DNA of 47,504 nt, taken from positions 1 through 47,504 of the forward strand of contig MDTP02000058.1 in the NCBI GenBank assembly GCA_001714685.2. The letters are read 5' to 3'. The first letter of the stretch is position 1, and the number at the start of each line of letters is the position of its first letter. The notes under the pieces are model-generated. The model did not search any database. It was not told the origin of the DNA and was given only the letters and a program-made list of their open reading frames with translations. Source of the stretch: Methanosarcina sp. Ant1 (GTDB lineage: Archaea > Halobacteriota > Methanosarcinia > Methanosarcinales > Methanosarcinaceae). This document shows, piece by piece, positions 18,948 through 27,952 of this stretch. A program made the position numbers and the translations under genes.

Positions 18948-19343
18948 ACAAACTCCTCCAAGAAACCCTAAAAAGAGAGGTACTTACCTGCCCTTCTTTT
19001 GCATAAATTTATTCTATTTTCTTAGTTTGATTTTTAGAAGGCTTTCGTTTTTGTATCCGTTCTTCGATTGGGTTGGTAGACACCCCCCATTTTCCAAAGG
19101 TTAGAGTTTTAAAGCCTTTTTTCGGCAGTGTTGCAAATTTGATGCAAATTTAAAGTCAATTTTCATGCATTTTTAGGATTTGACCCTATGGAAGGTAACA
19201 TCCTTTAAGATCAGATTCTTTATGAAGACAGGTTTTGGCTTCAGACCCTATATTTTCAAGCTTTGTGTGTGTGTATTTTTTAATCCAATGATTTTTGTTC
19301 TTGCAATTTCCTCAGGCATATTTTATTCATTTCCTTGCCAGAA
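18948..19343. other. Intergenic region between methyltransferase and insertion sequence
   Basis: I see no gene. Weak similarity to the dispersed repeat occurs at gctttcgtttttgtatccgttcttcg (near 19040-19065). The segment gcagtgttgcaaatttgatgcaaat (near 19127) resembles an end of the 131-bp element after nikN. Both are too degraded to call. Confidence 0.3.
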
Positions 19344-20974
19344 GACTCAGTTCCAAAATCCAGTGATTTTCATTATTTATTTCACTTGATTATGACTTTC
19401 CTCAAAATTAGTTTCATCAGTATGTTAACTTCATCTTCCAGCCTCACTTTAAGTGCTAAATTTTTTCAAATTTTCATAGAATCACCCCTATATGTGGAAA
19501 CTTTTAACTTTTTCATAGAAATAATTCGATACGCTCCGCTATTTCGACAGCATAATTCTCACCTAAAACCGTTTACTATGCCCGGAATGGCATAAATATT
19601 CTGAATAACTCCAAAAGAGATTTATCTGGTTTTGTAAGCTTACCAGCTCTTTTCATCTCAGCAAGTTTAATCTGGTTTTCAATTCCAATATCTGTCCTAA
19701 ACTGTTTTTTGCTATCAGTTTTTAGACTTTTAGAAAAATAACTTTCTACAGGATTGTTCGTCGCTGGAGCTCCAGGTAGATAATGAAACAAAGTGAGGTT
19801 TAACCAATGACTGTTTATCATCCGTAATCGTTTTTGAATTGATTCATCAAATGTTTTGATATGCTTCATCAATTCATCGAAATTGTTTTTTGCCTTTTCT
19901 AGACTATGATGTGAAAGATTTTCCTTTTTTCGTCTTTTTTCAAGCTTTAATTCATATCTAAACCTCTCAAATTGTTTTTTTGCAGTTTTAATCCATTCCA
20001 TGTACTTTTTTTTGTCACTGATCAAATTCAACTCTTCAGATAGAAGTTCTTCGAGAAATTCTATTTCTTTTTCACGATCATAAAAAATATTTAAAATTCT
20101 GTATTTTAATAGTTCCTGTTCAATAGTTGTTTTTCTAGGAAAATCGTGAACTACAAGCTTGTTTAAGTGCATCAAACAATATTGATGTACTAACTTGTTC
20201 CCAAAAACTTCACTTAGAATCTCAGGATATCTTTTGTCAAAATCCGTAACTATAAACACAGGTTCTGATGTATTCAAATGCTTTTTGAGGAAGTTTTTGA
20301 TTGTTTCTGAACTTTTATCGTCAAAAAGCTCATCTGCTAATGGTCTTTGAGTTTTTGGATCAAATAAGGTTAAACGATATTTTTGACAACGTCCTTTCTT
20401 TGGATGCTGTTCGTCATAGCACACTACAAGCACATTTTCGTCATGTGAAACCTGCTCTTGCTCCATATTCTTGCTGAATTCTCTGAGAATAGTGCTTTTT
20501 GATCTTGGATATATAAAATCCATAATGGCAGAAATTCCTTCATGTGAAACATTGTGAGATCTGAGTAGTTTGAAGAAATCATCAAGCGAATCAAAAAGAA
20601 CAGACTTAAGACCCTCCCAGAAACTACGATTTTCTTCATGTGTGGAGTCACAATTTGAACACTTGTATCTTCCGATTTTGATGTCCCCAAGCCCTTTTTT
20701 GGTGTATATGTTATAACCATTATGAACCATGGGACTGCTACATCTAGGACAGAATGGAGGAACCTTTCTACGAAAAATTCCTTCTGCCGTGTATTCATAG
20801 TTGTTGTCAAAACTGCCAAAGACTTCTAAAAGAGTTGGTAGTCCAGAAAAGTTATTAAAGTTAAGGTTTATCGTTACCATGTTTGTGTCGTAACATCATT
20901 ATATAAGTATAGAATTATAAATTTTATGTAATGGTGTTACACTTATTTTCATCACTGGATTTTGGAACTGAGTC
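19344..20974 (-). mobile_element. Complete 1.6-kb insertion sequence with 8-bp target duplication
   Basis: The terminal inverted repeats are 24 bp, both beginning GACTCAGTTCCAAAATCCAG. An exact 8-bp direct repeat TGCCAGAA flanks it at 19336-19343 and 20975-20982. It contains one intact transposase gene. These properties (8-bp duplication, about 24-bp ends, about 430-residue DDE protein) recall the archaeal ISH6 group. The name is tentative. The intact gene and perfect duplication indicate a recent insertion. Confidence 0.9.
19576..20880 (-). CDS. DDE transposase, ISH6-like
   Basis: A protein of 434 residues and intact. The N-terminal zinc ribbon is CPRCSSPMVHNGYN...YKCSNCD (about 44-77). The catalytic core includes VVCYDEQHPKKGR, VFIVTDFDKRYPEI and QYCLMHLNKLV, a MULE-like arrangement. 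Near the C-terminus is PATNNPVESYFSKSLK, which resembles the NN-x-E step of such transposases. It lies within matched inverted repeats and a target duplication, so it is probably functional. The ISH6 assignment is by analogy only. Confidence 0.8.
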   Translation of the reverse strand: MVTINLNFNNFSGLPTLLEVFGSFDNNYEYTAEGIFRRKVPPFCPRCSSPMVHNGYNIYTKKGLGDIKIGRYKCSNCDSTHEENRSFWEGLKSVLFDSLDDFFKLLRSHNVSHEGISAIMDFIYPRSKSTILREFSKNMEQEQVSHDENVLVVCYDEQHPKKGRCQKYRLTLFDPKTQRPLADELFDDKSSETIKNFLKKHLNTSEPVFIVTDFDKRYPEILSEVFGNKLVHQYCLMHLNKLVVHDFPRKTTIEQELLKYRILNIFYDREKEIEFLEELLSEELNLISDKKKYMEWIKTAKKQFERFRYELKLEKRRKKENLSHHSLEKAKNNFDELMKHIKTFDESIQKRLRMINSHWLNLTLFHYLPGAPATNNPVESYFSKSLKTDSKKQFRTDIGIENQIKLAEMKRAGKLTKPDKSLLELFRIFMPFRA

Positions 20975-20982
20975 TGCCAGAA

Positions 20983-21802
20983 AGTGTTTTCTTAGCTTTT
21001 GGCTCATACTAATGTTATTTTTCTTAAAATAAATTATTTCCTATCAGTAATTAATTGCATACAAAACTAATAAATTCTTCCATAGAAATAACAACAAAAT
21101 ATAATTTAACGATGTTAAATTAGGTGAATAGTTGGTGCCCAGAAAAATCGAAATATTCCAAGGAAATTGCGGAAAGTCAGTTTGAGAGTTAAACTCTAAG
21201 TTTTCCTTTTTTCCGAGCTCAGAGGATTTTAAGAGAGATGTAGCAATTTAAATGATAAAAGAGAACAGAAAGTATTGTAAAATCTGCGAAAAAGTATTGA
21301 GAAACCTTTCTCTGAAGAAAGACATAAGGGGGAGAACCACAGGGACTTTCCTGTGGCTCGGGTTGAAAATAAGTTAGATTATAGTTTTCAATGAATTATT
21401 TTGCATTTATATGCTATTTCTCAAAGAATCCAGTTTCTTTGTATCTTCTGGTGTATTAATACTAATTGTTATCTTCGTATGATAAATTATTTATTTTCTT
21501 GACTCTTCTATGTACAAATTAACATTAAAGTAAATATTAGTGTTACCAATTAACTCTAACGTGGTAGAAACAGGTGAATTTTGAGGGCTGGATTCTTGAT
21601 GCCGGAAATTAAAACAAAAAAGGCTTCGCCGAAGCAAAAAAACAGTTTGCAGTTACATGGAGAGTGGGGCGAGTCACCCCTTGTATCTTCGCCGACTCCT
21701 CATTTTGTCCAATTCTTCTCTCTTGTTTCTTTTCCCTTTCCTAATTGCTCTTTATCCCCTCCCGGGCTTCTCTATCTTGATCTGAACATTTACCGGGAGC
21801 CC
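20983..21802. other. Intergenic region upstream of the HExxH gene
   Basis: No separate gene is convincing. A perfect hairpin CCACAGG-gactt-TCCTGTGG occurs near 21340-21359 and a GC-rich one GGGGCGAGTCACCCC near 21667-21681. attagtgttacc (about 21536-21548) is a weak match to the TTAGTAACA-type half-site. The frame is open from 21581, but the extension before 21803 has unlikely composition. Confidence 0.35.
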
Positions 21803-22573
21803 ATGATAAAAGCTCTTATCAAAGAACAAAGTGAGGATCTGTACCGGCTAATAAAAAGGGTTCACTTTGACGGAAAATGTTATCGGGTAAAATGTGTGCG
21901 TTCCGGAGAATGGGAATACTGCTGGGATCTGGCGGTCCGAGTGCAATTTTTTGGAATGATGCAGGGATTAGCCTTTGAGCCGAAGAGGATAGTTTCCAGA
22001 AAAGACAAGAAAATAATATACAGGTCACTTGTCCTGGTAAATCCCTATGAGTTGTGGGAAAGAGAACTGGTCGAAAAGTTATGGAACCTTCAGGAGAGAA
22101 TCGAGTTCCTGATTGCAAAAATTCTCTTCCACGAATGCATCCATATCCTTATCTTCTTTGGAAAAACTCTGCCATCAGGTTTCGAGCAGACGGATATTTT
22201 CCTTGAATTCAGAGAGGTGCTCAAGTTTGCAAACTCGGAGAAACTGTGCCCTGAAAGTTGTGATGTCCAGTCCGGTCTCCGCAATCTGGCTGACCTTGTT
22301 ACAAACTTTCCCGAAAGTTCCGAAAAAAAGCTGGATCTGGTTCCTGAACTTTACGAATTCCTGATCCACGAAAAATACAGCATCAAAAAAACCGATATGG
22401 CTTTCGGCCTTTCCTGGAGCAACAGAAAAATTTCCCGGAACTATGCGAAGATCGCAGCATTGAAAATGGGCCCCTCTCTGGAATCCAATAAAAAATTTTG
22501 GAAGAAGGAGGTTAGTAGGCTGCATAAGGATTTGGAAGAGCTGTATGATAGGATTGATATAATCAGGCTCTGA
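21803..22573 (+). CDS. Unknown protein with HExxH motif
   Basis: A protein of 256 residues from the ATG at 21803, where GGGAG lies 5 nt upstream. The longer frame from 21581 adds a Pro/Ser-rich segment that looks untranslated. IAKILFHECIHILIFFGK contains HExxH (H-E-C-I-H) within a hydrophobic helix, the zinc-protease signature. A following ...GFEQTDIFLEF segment could supply a third ligand. There is no signal peptide. I do not recognise the family, so a metalloprotease is a hypothesis only. It lies between the nicotianamine-synthase and nik transporter genes. Basic residues near the C-terminus (SWSNRKISRNYAKIAALK) suggest a helix-turn-helix-like end. Confidence 0.6.
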   Translation: MIKALIKEQSEDLYRLIKRVHFDGKCYRVKCVRSGEWEYCWDLAVRVQFFGMMQGLAFEPKRIVSRKDKKIIYRSLVLVNPYELWERELVEKLWNLQERIEFLIAKILFHECIHILIFFGKTLPSGFEQTDIFLEFREVLKFANSEKLCPESCDVQSGLRNLADLVTNFPESSEKKLDLVPELYEFLIHEKYSIKKTDMAFGLSWSNRKISRNYAKIAALKMGPSLESNKKFWKKEVSRLHKDLEELYDRIDIIRL

Positions 22574-22766
22574 GCGCGAGATAAATTGAAAAATTTCCTT
22601 GAAAGGCTTAACATCAGAAACTTGCAAAATGTCAGAACGAGAAACAAAGAAAATGGGGAAAATTAAGGTCATCAAGACCTTTTCCATTTTTCACAGATAA
22701 TGACCCCCCAATTTAAGAGAAAATCAGGAGGCAGGACTTTAACCTGAATTTTTGAACTGTTTTTAA

Positions 22767-22907
22767 GACATCCTTACAAATTTGCTGTAAATTTTAAGTA
22801 TTATTTTTGGATATGGTTAATAATCTGAGTCTAATGAATGTGAATTTGTGCCCAAACATCTCATTGAAATTTACAATTTTACTAAAATTTTGACACTCTG
22901 TTGATTC
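22767..22907. mobile_element. Degraded small inverted-repeat element
   Basis: The ends agacatccttacaaatttgc and, inverted, acagagtgtcaaaattttag resemble the 131-bp element at 24941-25071 (acagtgtcgcgaatttgctg), including the ttgctgtaaatt core. It is degenerate and the boundaries are approximate. Confidence 0.4.
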
Positions 22908-22954
22908 TCTTCTGGCTGGGAAAATTGTTGGCTATTATTTTTAATCCAGTACTC

Positions 22955-23165
22955 CATCTTTCGCACCCAGGTCCCTGCCAGCTTTATTACTACAGGCAGG
23001 GGCAAAAAAGTGTTCAGGTGCTTCCGGGTATTTAGGTAGAGATTTTAGTTTTGTGTCTGTTCCAGAGACACTTTACCTATACTAATAACTACTATTTAAC
23101 ACTTTTGTAATTTATCTTATTACTTAGTATTAATCTTAGATGGTTTATTCCTACTAAATCGAGGA
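22955..23165 (+). repeat. Dispersed hairpin repeat, copy F
   Basis: The stem here is CCCTGCC/GGCAGGG (22973-22979 with 22995-23001), fully paired but different in sequence from other copies. Downstream it keeps aggtagagatttt, gttttgtgtctgttc, tatttaacacttttgtaattt and tactaaatcgaggac. Confidence 0.7.
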
Positions 23166-23889
23166 CGTTAATTTCTTGGTGAGTTTGCTGTCATATAGTT
23201 GACAAAACATTGAAAGTGAGTGGAGGGTTTAAGAAACTACATACCATGTGAAAAGATAACAATGCAGAAAAATAAGACGTTCTGAGATCCAACAGATCTC
23301 AACTATACTCTTCATATTTTCCCTTTTCTCCTTTTGAGCAATGATCCCTCAGATTTTCTTCTTGTTAAGTTTCACAATAGATAAGGGATTACAGTCAACA
23401 AAGTTAACGAGCTGATTACAGAACTAATATTAAGCTGGAATTATAAATTTAGTGTTATGTCATTTCGTGATTGATACTTTCAATGAGAATCCATGAAACC
23501 TTATTTCCTCCTCAATATGTATAATATACAGAAAATTTTCGGGATAAAAATGGCAGATATAGGGACATTTAATCTGATTAAAAAAGACAAATATAAGCGC
23601 TAAATCGGAGTTAAACAAAAAATTATCGAATAAAGTAATATCAAAACATATATATGTAATACTACACAATCTGATCTTACCAAGGACATTCTTTAGAAAT
23701 GATCAGTGGGAACGTTGTCAGGGATTTGGATAAGTTGAGTCATCTCAGGAAAACACTCTCAAAAAGCTCATTTTAAGAGTGTTATTATTTCTCGCTTAAG
23801 GGAAATTTTCCATATGATAAAGAATTACTTAATCAAAAATGGATTCCCGGTTGGAACCATAGGAAATAAGTTAAGGGAAGAGAGAAAAA

Positions 23890-24615
23890 ATGCACATTCC
23901 AGATGGATATTTAGGGCCGTATACCTATATTGCGTTTTGGATCATTATGATCCCTATTTGGTATTACGCCGGAAAGAAGGTGAGCACAGAGCTTAGGTCC
24001 AGACAGGTCCCTCTGCTGGCTCTATCAGCCGCGTTCTCATTTGTAATAATGATGTTCAACGTGCCTATTCCGGGAGGCAGCACGGGCCATGCCGTGGGAG
24101 CTGCAATTATAGGCATAGTCCTGGGTCCATGGGCAGCAGTAATAACCATTTCTGTAGCTCTGGTATTGCAGGCACTGATGTTCGGTGATGGAGGAATAAC
24201 GGCCGTAGCCGCTAACTGTTTCAACATGGGAGTGGTGATGCCCTTTGTCGCTTACTACGCCTACAAGCTTATTAGCGGAAATTCGGAAATCACTTCCCCT
24301 ATAAGAATTATTGCTTCGGCCATTGCTGGCTACTTATCTCTAACGATGGCCGCCACGTTTACGGGCATCGAGTTCGGAATCCAGCCCCTTTTGCATCACA
24401 CGGCCGCCGGAGTCCCACTTTATATGCCCTATCCCCTGAGCATAACTGTTCCTGCTATGGTACTTGAACACGTTCTTGGATTCAGTATCCTGGAAGCACT
24501 GATTACCGCACTTATTTTTGCCTATATCCAGAAAACGGATACAACTATATTATACGGAGAGACATCTGAAGAGCAGAAGAACAAAATGAGAAGGGCAGTC
24601 CCAATTGAGGTGTGA
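23890..24615 (+). CDS. nikM: ECF nickel/cobalt transporter substrate-specific subunit NikM/CbiM
   Basis: A protein of 241 residues starting MHIPDGYLGP. In this family the N-terminal amine, His2 and further histidines bind the metal, so the exact start matters; the ATG at 23890 gives it. Six or seven hydrophobic segments follow, with NVPIPGGSTGHAVGAA and FGDGGITAVAANCFNMG, both family signatures. It forms the membrane S-component with NikN, NikQ and NikO. Nickel rather than cobalt is inferred from the nikR and nicotianamine-synthase context; motifs alone do not decide. Its stop overlaps the Shine-Dalgarno region of nikN. Confidence 0.9.
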   Translation: MHIPDGYLGPYTYIAFWIIMIPIWYYAGKKVSTELRSRQVPLLALSAAFSFVIMMFNVPIPGGSTGHAVGAAIIGIVLGPWAAVITISVALVLQALMFGDGGITAVAANCFNMGVVMPFVAYYAYKLISGNSEITSPIRIIASAIAGYLSLTMAATFTGIEFGIQPLLHHTAAGVPLYMPYPLSITVPAMVLEHVLGFSILEALITALIFAYIQKTDTTILYGETSEEQKNKMRRAVPIEV

Positions 24616-24617
24616 AT

Positions 24618-24932
24618 ATGGAAAAGATAGTAAGAAACTTAGCCATTGGCCTTCTAGTGCTGATAATTTTAGCGCCTTTGGGCCTTTTAGCCGTCGGCGA
24701 GACCTTCGGCGAGTGGGGGCCGGAGGAGCTCCAGGAAAAGCTCGGTTTTGTGCCTCCTGGGCTTGAGCAACTCTCTGGACTCTGGAACGCACCAATGTCG
24801 GATTATGCCTTCCCCGGCGGCGGGGAATCGATGACCGTATCTGCGGCAGCGTACATTCTGTCCGGAGTAATAGGCGCAGTAGTCTGCGGTGGCCTCCTGT
24901 ACGTCGTAGGAAAGAAGGTTGCCAAAAATTAA
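24618..24932 (+). CDS. nikN: PDGLE-type small subunit NikN/CbiN
   Basis: A protein of 104 residues with an N-terminal membrane segment (LAIGLLVLIILAPLGLLAVG) and a C-terminal one (AAAYILSGVIGAVVCGGLLYVVG). Between them is FGEWGPEELQEKLGFVPPGL and a NAPMSDYAFPG motif, as in PDGLE/CbiN proteins that follow NikM. GAGGTG overlaps the end of nikM and sits about 5 nt before the ATG at 24618, so the two are translationally coupled. Two small mobile elements separate it from nikQ. Confidence 0.82.
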   Translation: MEKIVRNLAIGLLVLIILAPLGLLAVGETFGEWGPEELQEKLGFVPPGLEQLSGLWNAPMSDYAFPGGGESMTVSAAAYILSGVIGAVVCGGLLYVVGKKVAKN

Positions 24933-24940
24933 ATTTTCAG

Positions 24941-25071
24941 ACAGTGTCGCGAATTTGCTGTAAATTGAAAGTCAAAGCTTTGCATACCGTATATAATTTG
25001 TCTCTCCCTATGTGGGAGTCTTTTCCAACAACTCTTGGGATTTGTGATTTACAGAAAAAATGACACACTGT
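24941..25071. mobile_element. 131-bp inverted-repeat element after nikN
   Basis: The ends are ACAGTGTCGCGAATTTGCTG and, inverted, ACAGTGTGTCATTTTTTCTG, followed on both sides by TAAAT. There are no genes inside. It begins 9 bp after the nikN stop. Related degraded copies lie near 22767 and 19127. Confidence 0.5.
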
Positions 25072-25111
25072 TTTTTTTCATTTTAATCTTTAACCTTAAC
25101 TCGGACAAATT

Positions 25112-25547
25112 GGCTCTTCGCTGTTTTGTCTGGGTTGAAAATGATTATCTAGTGCTTCGATTCCAAAATATGTGGTAAAATAAATTTATGAAAACCACGG
25201 AGAGCATGGAAAACACGGAATTAAGAAACAAAGGGCACATTTTTTTCCGCGCTTTCCGCGTTTTCCGTGGTTAATAGATTCTTGATTAGGCTTGTCAGTG
25301 TCCGCATGTGCTTTCAGTCCTTAATGAATCTCATGGTTTTAAACTAAATATTTGAGTTCATAACTGCAATTGGCTACTGAATTATGTTATTGATTTTGGA
25401 ATCGATGCACTAGTTGTAAAGTGACCAAATCAAAAAGAAATTATCGATTCTGAAGTGACTTCCCACACTAATGTTTTCAAATATTATAGGTGTTGTATCT
25501 GGTTTAGATAGTAGCTCTAAATTGTCCACTCGAAATAGCGAAGAGCA
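25112..25547. mobile_element. MITE with ISL3-type ends, interrupted by a second MITE
   Basis: The left end GGCTCTTCGCTG...gggttgaaaat and the right end ...ctcgaaatagcgaagagc match the 177-bp element at 6614-6790. Removing the internal 265-bp element leaves about 171 bp, close to the same size. It lies between nikN and nikQ. Confidence 0.7.
25149..25413. mobile_element. 265-bp MITE, copy 2, nested
   Basis: The ends are CTAGTGCTTCGATTCCAAAA and, inverted, CTAGTGCATCGATTCCAAAA. The sequence is the reverse complement of the element at 11681-11933. It sits inside the ISL3-type MITE, so it inserted later. Confidence 0.8.
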
Positions 25548-25756
25548 TCATACCGCCAAAATGACGTATCCCTATTAGAGAATGCAAAAAACAAACTAAA
25601 GTACTTACATTAGAGGCTATTGATGTTTGAAAATTCCGGATTAAAAAATACTTATTCCCTAAAGATGAATGGTTAAGGTTTTAATTTATCCCTGTGATGA
25701 TTTGGACGCAAAATTTTAATAGCTTACTGGAATTTAGGTTTAAAAACAGGTGAATG

Positions 25757-26692
25757 ATGATCCCAGACTGGATGAAAGAAGTGGATATCGGTCCATGCCG
25801 GTGCTCTGCGATATATCACGGCAAGAAGGGCTTCGTAGGGAAGACAATTGATGGAATCTTAAGCTTTTTGGAAGAAGCTTTTATCTCGGATAGCTTCTCT
25901 AGAAGAAATGGCTTTCTGCAGAGCTTGGATCCTAGGGCCAAGCTGGTTTCCATCCTGGCCTTGATATTCGCAACGAGTTTGATCGGCGACCTGAGATTAT
26001 TGATCTTTGTTTATATGCTTACGCTGCTGTTTTCTTATCTCAGCAAGATCGATGTTTTATTCTTCATCAAGCGGGTCTGGCTTTTCATACCTATCTTTGC
26101 AGGCATCATCGCCATACCCATGATCTTCAATATCTTCTTTCCAGGAGATCCTCTAATTAGTTTAGTATATCTCGGTCCTGGTGCTCACCTGGGGCCATTT
26201 TCACTGCCGGATAGTATCTACATCACCAGACAGGGCGTCAATAATGCTGTGATATTTACCATGCGTGTAGCAACATGCGTATCTGCCGTAGTCTTGCTCT
26301 ATCTCACTACGCCCCAGAATGTCCTCTTTAAGTCTCTGCGCACAGTGGGCGTTCCCAAGATCTATGTTTTCACGCTGGAGATGACCTACAGGTACATCTT
26401 CCTGCTGATGAATCTGGTTCGCGAGATATACGTTGCCAAGAAAGCCAGAACCATAAGGTCTAGAAGCATGTTCGAGGAGCAGAAGTGGGTCGGCGGACGC
26501 ATAGGCTATACGCTGATAAGGTCTCTGGATATGAGCGAAAAAGTCCATGCAGCCATGATGTCCAGGGGCTACAACGGCGATGTTAAGATAATGCAGGAGT
26601 TCAAAATGCGCAATCGCGATTACATTTCAGTGGTAATTGCGATATCCATGAGTGTAGTGTTAGTGTTGATCTCCCAAAACATCATCAGGTGA
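25757..26692 (+). CDS. nikQ: ECF transporter transmembrane subunit NikQ/CbiQ
   Basis: A protein of about 311 residues with five to six membrane helices between residues about 65 and 305. Family marks are SLDPRAKLVSILALIFATSL, then MRVATCVSAVVLLYLTTP, LRTVGVPKIYVFTLEMTYRYIFLL, and the coupling motifs AKKARTIRS and AAMMSRGYNG that contact the ATPase (Ala-Arg-Gly-like). The N-terminus has a Cys/His stretch (GPCRCSAIYHGKKG), which is unusual. Two ATGs are possible; AGGTGA touches the first (25754), so the second (25757) may be used. It is separated from nikN by 824 bp of small elements and followed 7 bp later by nikO. Confidence 0.87.
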   Translation: MIPDWMKEVDIGPCRCSAIYHGKKGFVGKTIDGILSFLEEAFISDSFSRRNGFLQSLDPRAKLVSILALIFATSLIGDLRLLIFVYMLTLLFSYLSKIDVLFFIKRVWLFIPIFAGIIAIPMIFNIFFPGDPLISLVYLGPGAHLGPFSLPDSIYITRQGVNNAVIFTMRVATCVSAVVLLYLTTPQNVLFKSLRTVGVPKIYVFTLEMTYRYIFLLMNLVREIYVAKKARTIRSRSMFEEQKWVGGRIGYTLIRSLDMSEKVHAAMMSRGYNGDVKIMQEFKMRNRDYISVVIAISMSVVLVLISQNIIR

Positions 26693-26699
26693 TACAAAT

Positions 26700-27533
26700 A
26701 TGGAAAGAATTTTTGACGTGAGGGATGTATCATATGCATACATGGGAAAGATCAATGCCTTAAAAGATATCAGCTTCAAAGTGAACTCAGGCGAGCAGAT
26801 ATCTATAATGGGCGCGAACGGTAGCGGCAAATCGACTCTGCTGACCCTTCTGGATGGGCTTGTATTTCCTACTTCAGGAGAATTCTATGCCTTTGACAGT
26901 AAGATAAGCGAAGACGTTTTCGATACAATTAAAGATAATGAATTTAGATCATATTTCCGGAAAAAAGTAGGATTTGTTTTTCAGAACTCCGATGTGCAGC
27001 TCTTCTCGCCCACGGTCTTTGAGGAGGTTGCCTTTGGACCCCTGCAGCTCAATATGACTTCGGAAGAGGTCAAAACCAGAGTTATGGAAGTCCTAGAGAT
27101 GATCGGAATCACTAAGCTTAAAGATCGATCTCCTCACACTCTGAGCGGGGGAGAGAAGAAAAAAGTATGTATAGCCGCTGTTTTGGCTATCAACCCGGAT
27201 GTTCTCCTATTGGATGAACCCACTGCCGGACTGGATCCGAGAACCCAACTCTGGCTGATAGAGCTATTGCAGGAGCTGGGAAGAGCGGGAAAGACGATAA
27301 TTACTGCCACTCATGACCTTGAAACAGTAGCGCAGATTAGCAAAAGAGCAATAGTCATGGGTGAAGACCATCGGATTGTGGTGGATGGGAATGTGGAAAA
27401 GGTGCTCGATAACCTGGAACTTCTCCTTTCCACAAATCTAATCCATGAACATACGCACATTCACGGCAAGCTTGTGCATAAGCATATGCACGCTGCCAAC
27501 GATGAGGAGCACATACACGAGCAAAAAAATTGA
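26700..27533 (+). CDS. nikO: ECF transporter ATPase NikO/CbiO with histidine-rich tail
   Basis: A protein of 277 residues. The Walker A motif is MGANGSGKST, the Q-loop VFQNSD, the signature LSGGEKKKV, Walker B VLLLDEPTAGLD and the H-loop TATHDLE. The C-terminal tail (about 250-277) is histidine-rich (HEHTHIHGKLVHKHMH...HIHE), which may bind nickel or cobalt. The core is CbiO-like and powers NikMNQ. GGTGAT lies just before the ATG. It is the last gene of the group; a convergent binding-protein gene follows after 594 bp. Confidence 0.9.
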   Translation: MERIFDVRDVSYAYMGKINALKDISFKVNSGEQISIMGANGSGKSTLLTLLDGLVFPTSGEFYAFDSKISEDVFDTIKDNEFRSYFRKKVGFVFQNSDVQLFSPTVFEEVAFGPLQLNMTSEEVKTRVMEVLEMIGITKLKDRSPHTLSGGEKKKVCIAAVLAINPDVLLLDEPTAGLDPRTQLWLIELLQELGRAGKTIITATHDLETVAQISKRAIVMGEDHRIVVDGNVEKVLDNLELLLSTNLIHEHTHIHGKLVHKHMHAANDEEHIHEQKN

Positions 27534-27699
27534 GTTGTTTTACGCGATTTACTCGCCTTCTAGATCTGATTCTAGTGGAATGCATTAGGCGAACTATCGC
27601 CAGCTAAATAACAAACTTTTTCAAGTATTCATTTTACTGCTTACGCTTTAATTTAAAAATGATAAGTTATGTGCCCTCACAAAAATCTCAGGACCCTAA
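27534..27699. other. Start of intergenic region after nikO
   Basis: I see no gene or strong structure here. The nikO transcript may end in the AT-rich stretch. The interval up to 28127 also contains a small element and a long hairpin, listed separately. Confidence 0.35.
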
Positions 27700-27938
27700 G
27701 AGGCTGTCTTAAAATTCAAATCAATTCTACAATGGGATAACAAGTATGTTTTATGTTAACTTTAAGGATATCACTTTATCCTATAGACCTGTGAGCTTAA
27801 TTCACAAAATCAAATTCAATAGACATTACGTTTTAAATCTACTTTATAGGCAGTAAACGGTTTAATGCTACAGTTTTTTAAATCAAATGTGTAATCCTAT
27901 CCCAATTGTGAGATCAGGTTGAATTTTCAGACACGCTC
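27700..27938. mobile_element. Small IS5-like MITE candidate (239 bp)
   Basis: The ends are AGGCTGTCTTAAAATTCAA and, inverted, AGCGTGTCTGAAAATTCAA. A CTAAG direct repeat overlaps both ends (27696-27700 and 27938-27942), fitting an IS5-type YTNAR target. There is no coding capacity. The parent element is not in the window. Confidence 0.55.
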
Positions 27939-27952
27939 TAAGTAAATGGTGC

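Larger units (their letters stand above)
22574..23889. other. Long intergenic region upstream of nikM
   Basis: No gene is supported over 1.3 kb. It holds a degraded small element (about 22767-22907) and dispersed repeat copy F (22955-23165). agtaatat...atgtaatact (23634-23664), an imperfect inverted repeat with TATA-like sequence, is a possible promoter or operator for nikM. The leader to nikM would be about 200 nt. Confidence 0.4.

Noticed and set aside
19127-19160. Third copy of the 131-bp element family
   Set aside because: Only one end is recognisable and the opposite end could not be found.
21581-21802. Extended N-terminus of the HExxH protein
   Set aside because: The extension is Pro/Ser/Phe-rich with no family character, and a good Shine-Dalgarno precedes the ATG at 21803.
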